From MH13 sp040219355 (GTDB taxonomy: Bacteria > Pseudomonadota > Alphaproteobacteria > Rhizobiales > MH13), in the NCBI GenBank assembly GCA_040219355.1, contig JAVJSN010000015.1, positions 62,001-126,000 of the forward strand: a DNA stretch of 64,000 bases. The letters run 5' to 3'. Of the stretch, positions 26,075 to 34,349 are shown one piece after another. Both the position numbers and the translations under genes were made by a program. The stretch's first letter is position 1; every line of letters starts with the position of its first letter. The notes under the pieces are model-generated. The model worked only from the letters and a program-made list of their open reading frames with translations. It did not search any database and was not told the origin of the DNA.

Positions 26075-26989
26075 TCACTTGATGTAAGGGGCGAGCACAT
26101 CGCGCGCCAAAAGGAAGCCGCGTTTGACCTTCTCGTCGGTTCCCTCAAAGAGCCTGTCTTCATGTTCGATGATGACAGGGCCGTCATATCCGACCCGATA
26201 GAGGCCGGAGAAAAAGTCTGACCAATCGACATCGCCCAGGCCACAAAGGCGTGGGATCTGCCAGCCCATGCCGGTGCTCATGATGCCGTTTTCATAAAGT
26301 CCGTCTCGGTCGATCATCAGGTCCTTGGCATGCACATGAGCCATGTTCGCGCCAAACTCCTTGATGAAACGGGTCTGGTCGATCATCTGCCAGATGAGAT
26401 GGGATGGGTCGAAATTCATGCCGACATCATCACCCCATTGCTCGAAAATGCGTCGCCAGATCTTCGGGCTGTAGGCGATGTTGTGGCCACCAGGCCACTC
26501 GTCATGGCTGAAGATCATCGGGCAGTTTTCAAAGGCGAGCGTGACGCCATTGTCCTTGGCGTGGGCAACGATGGGGGTGAAAATTTCCACCGCGCGCGAC
26601 CAGTTTTCGTCAATGTTCAAGGCCCTGTCGCCGCCGATGAACGTGTTCACCACCTTCACTCCCATGACACCGGCAGCGGTGATCACTTTCTTCAGATGAG
26701 CGATGACTTCGTCGCGGTGATCGGCGTCTCTGTGCAGCGGGTTCGGGTAGTAGCCAAGGCCGGAAATTTCGATGCCATAAGCGTCCAGCGCGCTGATGAT
26801 TTCTGTGCCTTGGCTTGAGGTCAGGCCGTCGACATTGATATGCGAGGTTCCCGCATAGCGGCGTTTTTCGCCGCCGGACGTGGGCCAGCAGGCAACCTCA
26901 AAGGCGGAAAAGCCATTGCTTCCGGCCCAGTCGGCTACCTGCATCAGGTCACTGTCCTCAAAGGGTGCTGTCAGAAGACCCAGTTTCAT
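26075..26989 (-). CDS. Sugar phosphate isomerase/epimerase-like TIM barrel (xylose isomerase-like)
   Basis: A 304-residue AP-endonuclease-2/xylose-isomerase-like barrel. Probable metal ligands lie in LAFENCPM (Glu), MNFDPSHL (Asp, His), HVHAKD (His) and VIIEHED (Glu). Family members isomerise or epimerise sugars. In glycoside and levoglucosan pathways, related proteins catalyse beta-elimination or hydration of 3-keto intermediates made by Gfo/Idh/MocA enzymes. It lies 10 bases after one such dehydrogenase gene and 66 bases before the binding-protein gene, which supports that kind of role here. Confidence 0.86.
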   Translation of the reverse strand: MKLGLLTAPFEDSDLMQVADWAGSNGFSAFEVACWPTSGGEKRRYAGTSHINVDGLTSSQGTEIISALDAYGIEISGLGYYPNPLHRDADHRDEVIAHLKKVITAAGVMGVKVVNTFIGGDRALNIDENWSRAVEIFTPIVAHAKDNGVTLAFENCPMIFSHDEWPGGHNIAYSPKIWRRIFEQWGDDVGMNFDPSHLIWQMIDQTRFIKEFGANMAHVHAKDLMIDRDGLYENGIMSTGMGWQIPRLCGLGDVDWSDFFSGLYRVGYDGPVIIEHEDRLFEGTDEKVKRGFLLARDVLAPYIK

Positions 26990-26999
26990 GTCCTATCCC

Positions 27000-28154
27000 T
27001 CAAACTTCACTCAAACTCACCCAGCGACCTTCACGGGCCGAGCGTAGAACCGCATCGCAGAACTGCATCTCATAATGGCCGTCCTGGAACGTTGCCCATG
27101 TCGATTCCGCCTGGCGTCCCCCGGCTGCTACATCGCCGTAAACCGCCCGGAAAAGTCCGAAGAAACTGTCGGCAAAGCCTTCCACATGGCCTGGAGGGAG
27201 GGCTGCGGCGGCGGATCCTGTGGCGTTCATCAGACCGAAATCGCGCATCAGGGTCTGATTGGGCTGGTCGCGGTGACCGATGAACAGATGCTCCGGCATT
27301 TCATTGTCCCAGGCGGCACTGGCCTTGGAGCCGGCGATATCCCACTGCAGCGAGTTCTTGCGGCCCATGTTGATCTGGCTGGTGGACATCACGCCGCGCG
27401 CACCGCCCGCATAGCGGATGATGATCATCGCCGCGTCATCGGTATCGACCTTTGCGGTTTCGGTTTTGCCAACGGCGCTTGAGAAGGTCTCGACCGGCCC
27501 GACAGGTTTCTGGCGTTCGGGAAAAAAATTAGACAGTTCGGCAAAGACCGCTTCAGCTTTCAAGCCAGTGATGAAGCTGGTCAGGTCCACCCAGTGTGTG
27601 CCGATGTCGCCGACAGAGCGCAGCGCACCGCCCATCGCCGATTCCAACCGCCAGTTCCAGTCGGTTTCCTTCGCCAGCCAGTCTTGATGGTAGTGCCCCG
27701 TCACAAACCGGATAGCGCCCAGATCACCTGCCGCAACCATGCCGCGGGCCTGTTGGTTGAGGGCATAGAAGCGCACATTGTAGCAGACCGCAGCCACCTT
27801 GCCGGAGGCCTTGGCAAGCTGCACCATTTCAGCCGATTGCTCTGAGGTCATGGCCAGCGGCTTTTCGCAAACCACATGCTTGCCGGCTGCCAGGATCGCT
27901 TTGACCTGGGGGTAGTGCGCGTGGTTGGGCGAGGTGACGTGCACCACGTCTATCGTGTCATCAGCAAGCAGATCATCCAGTGATGCGTACGATCGTTGCA
28001 CGCCAAGCTCGGCAGCGCGCTCTGCACCGCGCTCCGGCGAGGAGCCAAGGACACCGCAGACATTCACGCCCAGACGGCGCAGCGCCTGGATATGCACGCC
28101 GCCGATAAAGCCGGTGCCAATGACCGCCGCCTTGATGCCGGTAAAGTTGGTCAT
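27000..28154 (-). CDS. Gfo/Idh/MocA-family dehydrogenase (copy 4)
   Basis: A 384-residue enzyme with Rossmann motif AVIGTGFIGGVHIQAL, EKP motif VVCEKPLAMT and C-terminal GDIGTHWVDLTSF, which carries the conserved Asp/His pattern. The length and the segment DWNWRLE resemble dehydrogenases that act on sugars and glycosides. It is the second gene of the operon, 12 bases after the SDR gene and directly before the TIM-barrel gene, so it is the most likely first oxidation step for the imported sugar. Confidence 0.9.
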   Translation of the reverse strand: MTNFTGIKAAVIGTGFIGGVHIQALRRLGVNVCGVLGSSPERGAERAAELGVQRSYASLDDLLADDTIDVVHVTSPNHAHYPQVKAILAAGKHVVCEKPLAMTSEQSAEMVQLAKASGKVAAVCYNVRFYALNQQARGMVAAGDLGAIRFVTGHYHQDWLAKETDWNWRLESAMGGALRSVGDIGTHWVDLTSFITGLKAEAVFAELSNFFPERQKPVGPVETFSSAVGKTETAKVDTDDAAMIIIRYAGGARGVMSTSQINMGRKNSLQWDIAGSKASAAWDNEMPEHLFIGHRDQPNQTLMRDFGLMNATGSAAAALPPGHVEGFADSFFGLFRAVYGDVAAGGRQAESTWATFQDGHYEMQFCDAVLRSAREGRWVSLSEV

Positions 28155-28166
28155 GATGCACCCTGG

Positions 28167-28895
28167 TCAAGCAATGGAGTAGCCTCCGTCGACAGGCAGG
28201 CATGTGCCGGTCATGAAGGCCGAAGCCGGTGAAGCCAAAAAGAGGGCCGCGCCTGCAATATCCTGCGGGTCGCCCCAGCGACCAAGCGGGGTGCGCGCTT
28301 CAATCGATTTGACGAAGGCTTCATCCTGCCGCGCACGCGCTGATTGCTCCGTCACGATGAAGCCTGGCGCGATTGCGTTGACGCGAATACCATCCTTCGC
28401 CCAGGCGATGGCGAGCGATTTGGTGAGTTGCTCCACCCCGGCTTTGGACGCGCCATAGGCTGGATTGCGAGGGCTGCCGAAGCGGGCATACATGGAGGCA
28501 ATGTTGATCACCTTGCCACTTGCCGCTTTCAGGCCGGGATGCATTGCCCTCGCGCAGCGCAGCGTTCCGGTGAGGTTCACATCGAGAACGTGGGAAAAGA
28601 AATCGGGGGCCATTTCTTCGCCCCGCCTGGTGATGGCCGCGCAATTGACCAGCACATCCACATGGGCGTGGGAAGCGGCAAACGCCTCAACAGCATCGGT
28701 GTCCGTCACATCAAGCTGGGTGTAGGCGAACCGATCGGCATCAGCAGGGTCGGGAGCCGGTTCAACACCGGTGATCGCCACCCTTGCACCGGCGTCCTGA
28801 AAGGCGCGGGCAATCGACGCGCCAATGCCTGCGCGGCTAGCACCGATCACCAAGACCGTTGCTCCGGCGAAGGTGTAGCCGCCAGCGTCAGCCAC
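28167..28895 (-). CDS. Short-chain dehydrogenase/reductase (operon leader)
   Basis: A 242-residue classical SDR. The cofactor motif is GASRAGIG rather than the common TGxxxGIG, the catalytic Tyr-Lys is in PAYGASKAGVEQL, and the Ser is in NIASMYARFG. The start is GTG at 28895, preceded by GAGG; the nearby ATG at 28899 is out of frame. It is the first gene of the ten-gene sugar operon and faces a LacI regulator across a 182-base promoter region. The likely role is NAD(P)-dependent oxidation or reduction of a sugar intermediate. Confidence 0.88.
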   Translation of the reverse strand: MADAGGYTFAGATVLVIGASRAGIGASIARAFQDAGARVAITGVEPAPDPADADRFAYTQLDVTDTDAVEAFAASHAHVDVLVNCAAITRRGEEMAPDFFSHVLDVNLTGTLRCARAMHPGLKAASGKVINIASMYARFGSPRNPAYGASKAGVEQLTKSLAIAWAKDGIRVNAIAPGFIVTEQSARARQDEAFVKSIEARTPLGRWGDPQDIAGAALFLASPASAFMTGTCLPVDGGYSIA

Positions 28896-28966
28896 GCATG
28901 CCTCGGAAATGAATCCGTGTCACCCTGTTAAACAAGGCCATCCTCCCAGCTGCCCCTTTGGGGTCT

Positions 28967-28980
28967 TGTAATCGATTTCA
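28967..28980. promoter_or_regulatory. LacI-type operator between the sugar operon and its regulator
   Basis: TGTAATCGATTTCA is a 14-base inverted repeat centred on CG with one mismatched pair, the typical form of LacI/GalR operators. It lies 71 bases before the SDR start and 97 bases before the LacI start, so one site could control both directions. No second copy was seen in the 28896-29077 gap. Confidence 0.6.
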
Positions 28981-29077
28981 GTACGGCACACACACCAGTC
29001 TGTCGTCAATGTAATCCTTTGCATTGTCGTCTGGATGTGAGAAGGGTGTCAAGACGAGAATTGATAGATGAGCGAAC

Positions 29078-30115
29078 GTGAGCATGCCTCATCGGTCTGC
29101 TACCATTCAAGATGTTGCCCGTGTGGCGCGTGTTTCCACCGCCACCGTTAGCCGTGCTTTGAGCAATCCTGATCTTCTGGCCGATGGCACGCGAGAGGCG
29201 GTATTTGAGGCGATTCAGCAGACTGGCTATCGGGTCAATCAAGCGGCGCGCAACTTGCGCATGCGCCGCGCGGGCGCCGTGCTTGTTCTGGTGCCGGACC
29301 TTGGAAAACCGTTCTATTCGAAGATCCTGGCCGGTGTCAGCGAAGGTTTCGCGAGCACCGATTACGCGGTTCTGATTGCCGACACGGAAAGCCGCCCTTT
29401 GCAGGATGGTGAACTTGCCGGTTACTTCATCGATGGGCGCATCGATGGGGTGATTTCGCTCGATGGCGGACTTTCGCGGCAGGCCTTGGACGAGTGCGAA
29501 CGCCAGGGTCTGGGCGAGCGGATCGTGTTTTTGTGCGAGTGGGTCGATGGGACGGATTTCCCGGCCATTCGAAGCGACAATGGTGAGGGCGCGCGTCTGG
29601 CCATTCGCCATTTGCATGGGCTTGGCCACCGCAAGATTGCCCACGCCACCGGACCGGAAGGCAATGTGCTGACCACAGCGCGCCGCGATGCGATGGTCAG
29701 TGAGCGTGCTGTACTCGATCTGCCGGCGCGTGAAGAATGGATCATTCGTGGCGATTTCTCGGTGGAGTCGGGCCACGCAGCGGCGCGCAAAATCCTGGCG
29801 ATGTCCGAGCGCCCGACGGCGGTGTTTTGCTCGGCCGATACGGTCGCGTTCGGCTTGATATCGGGTTTGCAAGCAGGGGGCCTGTCGGTTCCGGAAGATA
29901 TTTCGGTCGTCGGGTTCGACGATATCGATATGTCGCAATATTACATCCCGGCGCTGACCACGATCCATCAAGACCGCCACCTGCTGGGGTTTCGCGCCGC
30001 CGAGCGTTTGCTGGAACGGCTTGGCCCATCGCCGAGCTCGGTCGCCGATGCGGCCGATGATCTGATCGACGTGGAATTGGTGGTTCGCAGCAGCACGGCG
30101 CCGCCTAAGGTTTGA
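29078..30115 (+). CDS. LacI-family transcriptional regulator of the glycoside/sugar operon
   Basis: A 345-residue LacI/GalR protein. The helix-turn-helix and hinge lie at residues 7-60 (ATIQDVARVARVSTATVSRALSNPDL). The C-terminal sugar-binding domain includes VLVPDLGKPFYSKILAGVSEGF and VVGFDDIDMSQYYIPALTTI. The start is GTG 29078; ATG 29084 is an alternative two codons later. It is divergent from the ten-gene operon and probably represses it until the imported sugar or a product binds. It ends 20 bases from the convergent SDR gene. Confidence 0.93.
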   Translation: MSMPHRSATIQDVARVARVSTATVSRALSNPDLLADGTREAVFEAIQQTGYRVNQAARNLRMRRAGAVLVLVPDLGKPFYSKILAGVSEGFASTDYAVLIADTESRPLQDGELAGYFIDGRIDGVISLDGGLSRQALDECERQGLGERIVFLCEWVDGTDFPAIRSDNGEGARLAIRHLHGLGHRKIAHATGPEGNVLTTARRDAMVSERAVLDLPAREEWIIRGDFSVESGHAAARKILAMSERPTAVFCSADTVAFGLISGLQAGGLSVPEDISVVGFDDIDMSQYYIPALTTIHQDRHLLGFRAAERLLERLGPSPSSVADAADDLIDVELVVRSSTAPPKV

Positions 30116-30135
30116 GCGCTGGGCAACCGCGCGTA

Positions 30136-30894
30136 TCACTTGGGTGCCCCGACAACTGTTTGTTCCAGGTCCAGCGAGACGCCGGTCATCGGTATCGACG
30201 CCTCGCTCAGCAGGAAAGTTGCAAGCCGCGCCGTGTCGTCTGCATTGATCAGCCGACCAAGCGGCTGCATCGCGCCTTGTGCTGCTAGCCAGCCTTCGCC
30301 TTTGCCCAACGTAACCTCATGAAGCTCCCGTTCGGTTTCTGTCGCCGTCCAACCCAGGTTGATGGCATTGATCCGGATGTGGTCAGCCATGTGCGCATTG
30401 GCGGCATTCTTGGTGAGCGTTTGCAGGGCGCCTTTTGAAGCGGCGTAAACGGCAAGGTCCGGCGCGCCGCAATGGGCATTGATGGACTGTATATTGACGA
30501 TGGAGCCCGGTGACTTGCGTGTCTTCATGTCGGCTATGGCCTCGGCCATTAGGAAAAAGGGGGCACGGGCGTTGACCGCCATCACCTGTTCCCAGAGTGC
30601 GGGCGTGGCGTCCATAAAATCACCGCGTGACGTCACGCCGGCGGCGTTGACCAGGCCATCAATACGGCCAAAGCGTGCGCGAGCTGCCTGCGCAATGGTT
30701 TTGGGTGCGTCGGTATCCAGCAAATCGGTTGCGACAATCTCAACCGGGCAGGGCAGCTCAACCTGAAATGGTTCGCGGTCGGTGAGCACCAGACCCTCAG
30801 CACCGCTTGAAGCTGCTTCTGCCGCGATTGCTGCACCGATGCCGCGCGCCGCGCCAGTGATCACGATAATCTTGTTGGACAGGCTGACGTTCAT
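30136..30894 (-). CDS. Short-chain dehydrogenase/reductase of the desaturase/PanB-like operon
   Basis: A 252-residue classical SDR with cofactor motif TGAARGIGAAIA (residues 13-24), catalytic YAASKGALQTL and NIQSINAH. It is the last gene of a three-gene minus-strand operon; its start overlaps the PanB-like stop by four bases. Tight coupling to a diverged PanB-like protein and a desaturase-like oxygenase suggests a dedicated pathway. The substrate is unknown. Confidence 0.88.
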   Translation of the reverse strand: MNVSLSNKIIVITGAARGIGAAIAAEAASSGAEGLVLTDREPFQVELPCPVEIVATDLLDTDAPKTIAQAARARFGRIDGLVNAAGVTSRGDFMDATPALWEQVMAVNARAPFFLMAEAIADMKTRKSPGSIVNIQSINAHCGAPDLAVYAASKGALQTLTKNAANAHMADHIRINAINLGWTATETERELHEVTLGKGEGWLAAQGAMQPLGRLINADDTARLATFLLSEASIPMTGVSLDLEQTVVGAPK

Positions 30895-31688
30895 CCACCG
30901 ATCCCATGCAGGAATTTCTCGTACTCGCCCTCCTTCATACGCACCAAGTGGTTGGGCTGTGGGAAGGCGCCGCTCTCTACGTCCATGGCATACTCCTGGA
31001 ACGCAGCGATGCGTTCATTTTGCAGGCGTTTATACTCGGCTGCAAAGTTGCGATAGATCTTGGCATGGCGAGGCACGCGGTTTTTGCCTTGACCCAAAAT
31101 ATCCTCGGCAAAAAGATATTGTGCATCGCAGCCGCCGCCTGACCCCATGGACCAGAGCAGGATATCGAGCCGTTCGGAAATAGCCCGCGCCACCTCGTCA
31201 GGCACCACTTCGATCTCGACCGCGATGGCGCCAGCGTCCTGGTAGGCTTTGCATTCCTGGTACACACGCAAGGCGGTTTCTGCGTCGCGTCCAACTGCGC
31301 GGAAGCCGCCTGTCCATGTGGCTCGTGCTGGAACAATTCCAACATGGCCGACAATGGGGATAAATTCGTTCGCCAATCGCTCAACGGTTTGCATGGACCC
31401 TGAGCAGTAGAGTGCGTCTGCACCAGCTTCCAACATCTGACCGCAGAAATGCAAATACTCATCTGCACTTCCATATTCCAAGTGCGTTTTTCCGGTCATG
31501 GAAAACACACTTGGTGCGACATCCCTGTACCGATGGTGAGACACCAACTCAGGCGGTACGGAGGCGATATCGATGCCAGCGGCCTCTGCCGCAGCGGCTT
31601 CATCCAGGCTGAAATAGCGTAGCATTGTCATCTGCCGCTGGCCTTTGGCAGCGCGCAGGTCGGCCACGGTCGGGCGCTGGCGGGTCAT
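30891..31688 (-). CDS. Diverged PanB-like protein (ketopantoate hydroxymethyltransferase superfamily)
   Basis: A 265-residue protein with the length and overall motif order of PanB (E. coli 264). Shared segments are IVGHVGIVP (PanB CGHLGLTPQ), VEIEVVP with catalytic Glu160, SMGSGGGCDAQ and AMDVESGAFPQPNH. The Mg2+-binding positions are not kept: PanB Asp45 aligns with Pro45, Asp84 falls in VFSMTGK, and Lys112/Glu114 fall on Tyr94/Ser96. Canonical pantothenate synthesis is therefore unlikely. ATG 31688 has AAGGA upstream; an open extension to 31826 runs into the desaturase gene and was not used. It is coupled to the SDR gene by a four-base overlap. Confidence 0.8.
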   Translation of the reverse strand: MTRQRPTVADLRAAKGQRQMTMLRYFSLDEAAAAEAAGIDIASVPPELVSHHRYRDVAPSVFSMTGKTHLEYGSADEYLHFCGQMLEAGADALYCSGSMQTVERLANEFIPIVGHVGIVPARATWTGGFRAVGRDAETALRVYQECKAYQDAGAIAVEIEVVPDEVARAISERLDILLWSMGSGGGCDAQYLFAEDILGQGKNRVPRHAKIYRNFAAEYKRLQNERIAAFQEYAMDVESGAFPQPNHLVRMKEGEYEKFLHGIGG

Positions 31689-31701
31689 TGGCGAGGTTCC
31701 T

Positions 31702-32832
31702 TCACGCAGCGGAGATTTGCGGCACGCTGTCTTCGTCGTGCAGTTCTTCGCGATAGGGCTTGGCGCTTGGGGGAAGCGTTTTGCGCACCGAGTAATTTGG
31801 TTCCGTGCGTTGTCTTTTGAGGGCATCGATCATTTCGCGATAGCCATCAAGAATGGAGGGATTGGCGGGTGGTAGATCATCTTTGATCAGTGCGTGCAGC
31901 TTGGGCAGCGCGTGATAGGGCACCATCGGAAACATGTGATGCTCCACATGGTAGTTCATGTTCCAATAAAGCCAGCGGCTGATCGGGTTCATGTGCACCG
32001 TGCGCGAGTTGAGCCGGTGGTCGAGCACATCCTCGGCCAACCCGCCATGCTGCAGCAGGCCGGTCATCACCATGTGCCACGTGCCGTAGATGCGTGGGCC
32101 GCCGATGATCATCAACGGCAGGAGGGACCAGGTCGCCAGGGCGAGGGCGACAGCAGCAAAGTGGATGCCGACAAAGATGCGCGCCCAAAACACCGCGTTG
32201 GGCAGTTGCTGCTCTGGGATGTAATCGCGCTCGTCGGCGCTGAACTGTCCCAGCGCGTTGCGCCACAGGATTGCAAAATGCTGGAAGATATCGGGAATGC
32301 CTATGAACATCAGCGCCTTGCGGGCGATGCTGGTGGGACGCATGAACCCAATTTCCGGGTCGCGACCAACAATGATGGTGTCGATGTGATGACGCATATG
32401 GCTAAAGCGCCACGATACCGGGTTGCGCATCACCATGAAGCTGGCGATCACATACACCCACTTGTTCATCCACGGTGTCTTGAACGCGCTGTTGTGACCG
32501 CATTCGTGCCAGCGAGAGTCACAGGCCGAGCCATAGAGCACACCATAGACAAGGAAAAACGGAATGGCCCACCCCGTGCCCCAGGTCGCGATACCGCCGA
32601 TGGCGGTGGCCAGCATCAGGCCGATCCAGATGATGGTGTCGCGCGTTGCTGGCTCGTCGCTGCGCACCATCAGCGCCTTCATGACATCGCGCGGAATGTC
32701 GCTGTGATACCACTGCGCCGACACTAGGCCGCGTTCGATGGCGTGATCCCGTTCTGGGCCGGTCAATGAATAATCACGTTTGACAAAGGGTTCTGCGTCG
32801 GTTGCGTCAGAGGGGGCCTCTGTGACAGCCAT
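31702..32832 (-). CDS. Fatty-acid-desaturase-superfamily di-iron membrane oxygenase
   Basis: A 376-residue integral membrane protein with the three histidine boxes of the desaturase/hydroxylase superfamily: HECGH (109-113), HMRHH (145-149) and HVEHH (295-299). A further QHGGLAED lies near 261. Hydrophobic stretches lie at about 67-104, 124-136 and 217-248. ATG 32832 has the ribosome site GGGAGA. A more distal ATG at 32898 would lie inside an inverted-repeat arm and was rejected. It is the first gene of an operon with PanB-like and SDR genes, divergent from a LacI-type regulator. O2-dependent desaturation or hydroxylation is expected; a lipid substrate is not assured in this context. Confidence 0.85.
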   Translation of the reverse strand: MAVTEAPSDATDAEPFVKRDYSLTGPERDHAIERGLVSAQWYHSDIPRDVMKALMVRSDEPATRDTIIWIGLMLATAIGGIATWGTGWAIPFFLVYGVLYGSACDSRWHECGHNSAFKTPWMNKWVYVIASFMVMRNPVSWRFSHMRHHIDTIIVGRDPEIGFMRPTSIARKALMFIGIPDIFQHFAILWRNALGQFSADERDYIPEQQLPNAVFWARIFVGIHFAAVALALATWSLLPLMIIGGPRIYGTWHMVMTGLLQHGGLAEDVLDHRLNSRTVHMNPISRWLYWNMNYHVEHHMFPMVPYHALPKLHALIKDDLPPANPSILDGYREMIDALKRQRTEPNYSVRKTLPPSAKPYREELHDEDSVPQISAA

Positions 32833-32896
32833 CGGTGATGTTCTCCCGGTTTTTGCAGAAATTTGCGGTGCCGGACGCACCAGCGTCAATCCAGGC

Positions 32897-32966
32897 ATGA
32901 GGCAAAATGAGGGAAATCCAGCCTCTTGTTAGGGATTGACGCAGTAAACCCCTCATTTTACCTCAT
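32897..32966. promoter_or_regulatory. Long inverted repeat in the desaturase/LacI divergent promoter
   Basis: The arm ATGAGGCAAAATGAGGG (32897-32913) matches the reverse complement of 32950-32966 at 16 of 17 positions, with 36 bases between the arms. Each arm itself contains a tandem repeat of ATGAGG. A possible -35 box (TTGACG, 32936-32941) lies between the arms. The arrangement suggests that the adjacent LacI-type protein binds both arms and controls both directions. Confidence 0.6.
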
Positions 32967-32968
32967 TG

Positions 32969-33991
32969 ATGACTGCAAGGAGTAGGTGTCTGCGTCCAAC
33001 GTTGAGCGATATTGCTGAGGCTGCCCACGTCTCACTTGCCACTGTCGATCGTGTGATGAACGCGCGCTCGGGGGTGTCAGCACGCACGCGTACGCTGGTC
33101 ATGACGGCCGCCCGCGCACTTGGTTATCTGCCGGATGGCGATGCGCCCACACCTATGCGGTTGGCGTTCCTGTTGCCGCAAGGCACCAACGCCTACATCG
33201 CGGAGCTGGCGCGCCAAGCGCAGGATCAGGCTTTGGCAAACACATCTCTTGACCTTGAGATCGTTCGAACACGCGCGCTCGATCCGTTGGCACTTGCAGA
33301 AGCATTGGTGCGTGCTGGAGACACCAGTGAGGCTGTTGCCGTTGTTGCTCTCAATCATCCGTCGGTGCGCGAGGCGATCCGCACGCTTGCTGAAAACGGC
33401 GTCCCCGTTGTGACGCTGGCATCTGACAGTCCTGATGCGCCGCGCCGTGCTTTTATTGGCATCGACAATGGGCAGGCCGGACGGCTTGCGGGTTACACAG
33501 TTGGTCGCTTTCTGGGCGAGAATCCAAAAGGCAAAGTCGCGTTGTTTGCCGGAACCTTGGCCTATCGCGGCCACCAGGAACGCGAAATGGGTTTTCGTCA
33601 GGTGCTGGAAGAAGAGTTTCCAGACCTTGAGGTTCTAGAACTGCGCGAAAGTCGCGAGGATCGCAAAAAAGCTTATAGGTTAACCCGCACATTGATAGAT
33701 GCGCATGGTGATCTCGTTGGCCTCTACAATGCTGGCGGTGCAACGGTTGGTATTGCTGCTGCGCTGGAGGATGCGGGACGGAAGGGTCTGGTTTTTGTCG
33801 CTCATGAAGCCACCGAAGAGAACAAGGCCTATCTGCTCTCTGGTACGCTTGATGCGGTGATCGATCAAAACGCGCGGGTGCAAGTCCGCGAAGCATTTGC
33901 CACGCTTGCCCACGCGGTAGAAGGTGAAGACTATCGTTTCGACCCGCTTCAGCTTCAGCTTATCTTGCGGGAGAATCTGCCGCCGCTTTAG
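32969..33991 (+). CDS. LacI-family transcriptional regulator with CUT2-type binding domain
   Basis: A 340-residue LacI-type protein. The DNA-binding domain is RPTLSDIAEAAHVSLATVDRVMNARSG (about residues 9-35). The ligand domain resembles RbsB-type receptors, with MRLAFLLPQGTNAYIAELARQAQDQA and VALFAGTLAYRGHQEREMGFRQVL. ATG 32969 is immediately preceded by an in-frame TTG. It is divergent from the desaturase operon and ends 7 bases from the convergent small RND-partner gene. The effector is probably a sugar-like ligand, although no transporter is encoded next to it. Confidence 0.88.
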   Translation: MTARSRCLRPTLSDIAEAAHVSLATVDRVMNARSGVSARTRTLVMTAARALGYLPDGDAPTPMRLAFLLPQGTNAYIAELARQAQDQALANTSLDLEIVRTRALDPLALAEALVRAGDTSEAVAVVALNHPSVREAIRTLAENGVPVVTLASDSPDAPRRAFIGIDNGQAGRLAGYTVGRFLGENPKGKVALFAGTLAYRGHQEREMGFRQVLEEEFPDLEVLELRESREDRKKAYRLTRTLIDAHGDLVGLYNAGGATVGIAAALEDAGRKGLVFVAHEATEENKAYLLSGTLDAVIDQNARVQVREAFATLAHAVEGEDYRFDPLQLQLILRENLPPL

Positions 33992-33998
33992 CCTGTTC

Positions 33999-34349
33999 TC
34001 AGACCAGGCGACCTTCGTCGCGCCAGATGTCCAGCGCTTCCTTCCAAGATGGTATTTTTTCCGTGTGATAGCCATAAACCTTGCCGGTGCCGATGGAGCG
34101 GAAGGCTTTCATAGCTTTGAGGTGCGCGCCTGATCGCATGTAGGTGAGCGTCGCCTGGCGGGACGTCCAAACGGTGAGTGTGTGATGAACGCCGTCAACC
34201 TTGCGGGCGTCGGTCGAAAGGTTTCCCGGCGCTTGAGCAGCTTGTGAAAATGAGCCCATCGCATGCCAGGAAAATCGAACGCCATGAAAGGGCGATTTCA
34301 GCGTCAAACCGGTGATCGACACATAAACTGTTTCGGGTTGCACGCTCAT
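33999..34349 (-). CDS. Small uncharacterised protein coupled to an RND pump (possible dimeric alpha-beta barrel)
   Basis: A 116-residue soluble protein without signal peptide or membrane segment. The alternation of strands and helices, with HHTLTVWTSRQATLTYMRSGAHLKAMKAF, resembles dimeric alpha-beta barrel folds (DUF3291/monooxygenase-like), but I do not recognise the family firmly. Its ATG overlaps the RND gene stop by four bases (ATGA), so it is translationally coupled as the third gene of the efflux operon. A role linked to handling the pump substrate is inference. Confidence 0.7.
   Translation of the reverse strand: MSVQPETVYVSITGLTLKSPFHGVRFSWHAMGSFSQAAQAPGNLSTDARKVDGVHHTLTVWTSRQATLTYMRSGAHLKAMKAFRSIGTGKVYGYHTEKIPSWKEALDIWRDEGRLV

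Noticed and set aside
29006..30139. Long open frame of 377 codons on the minus strand
   Set aside because: It lies wholly antisense to a clear LacI regulator and shows no family motif; GC-rich codon bias creates such shadows.
31689..31826. N-terminal extension of the PanB-like gene
   Set aside because: It runs into the desaturase coding region; ATG 31688 gives family length and has a ribosome site.
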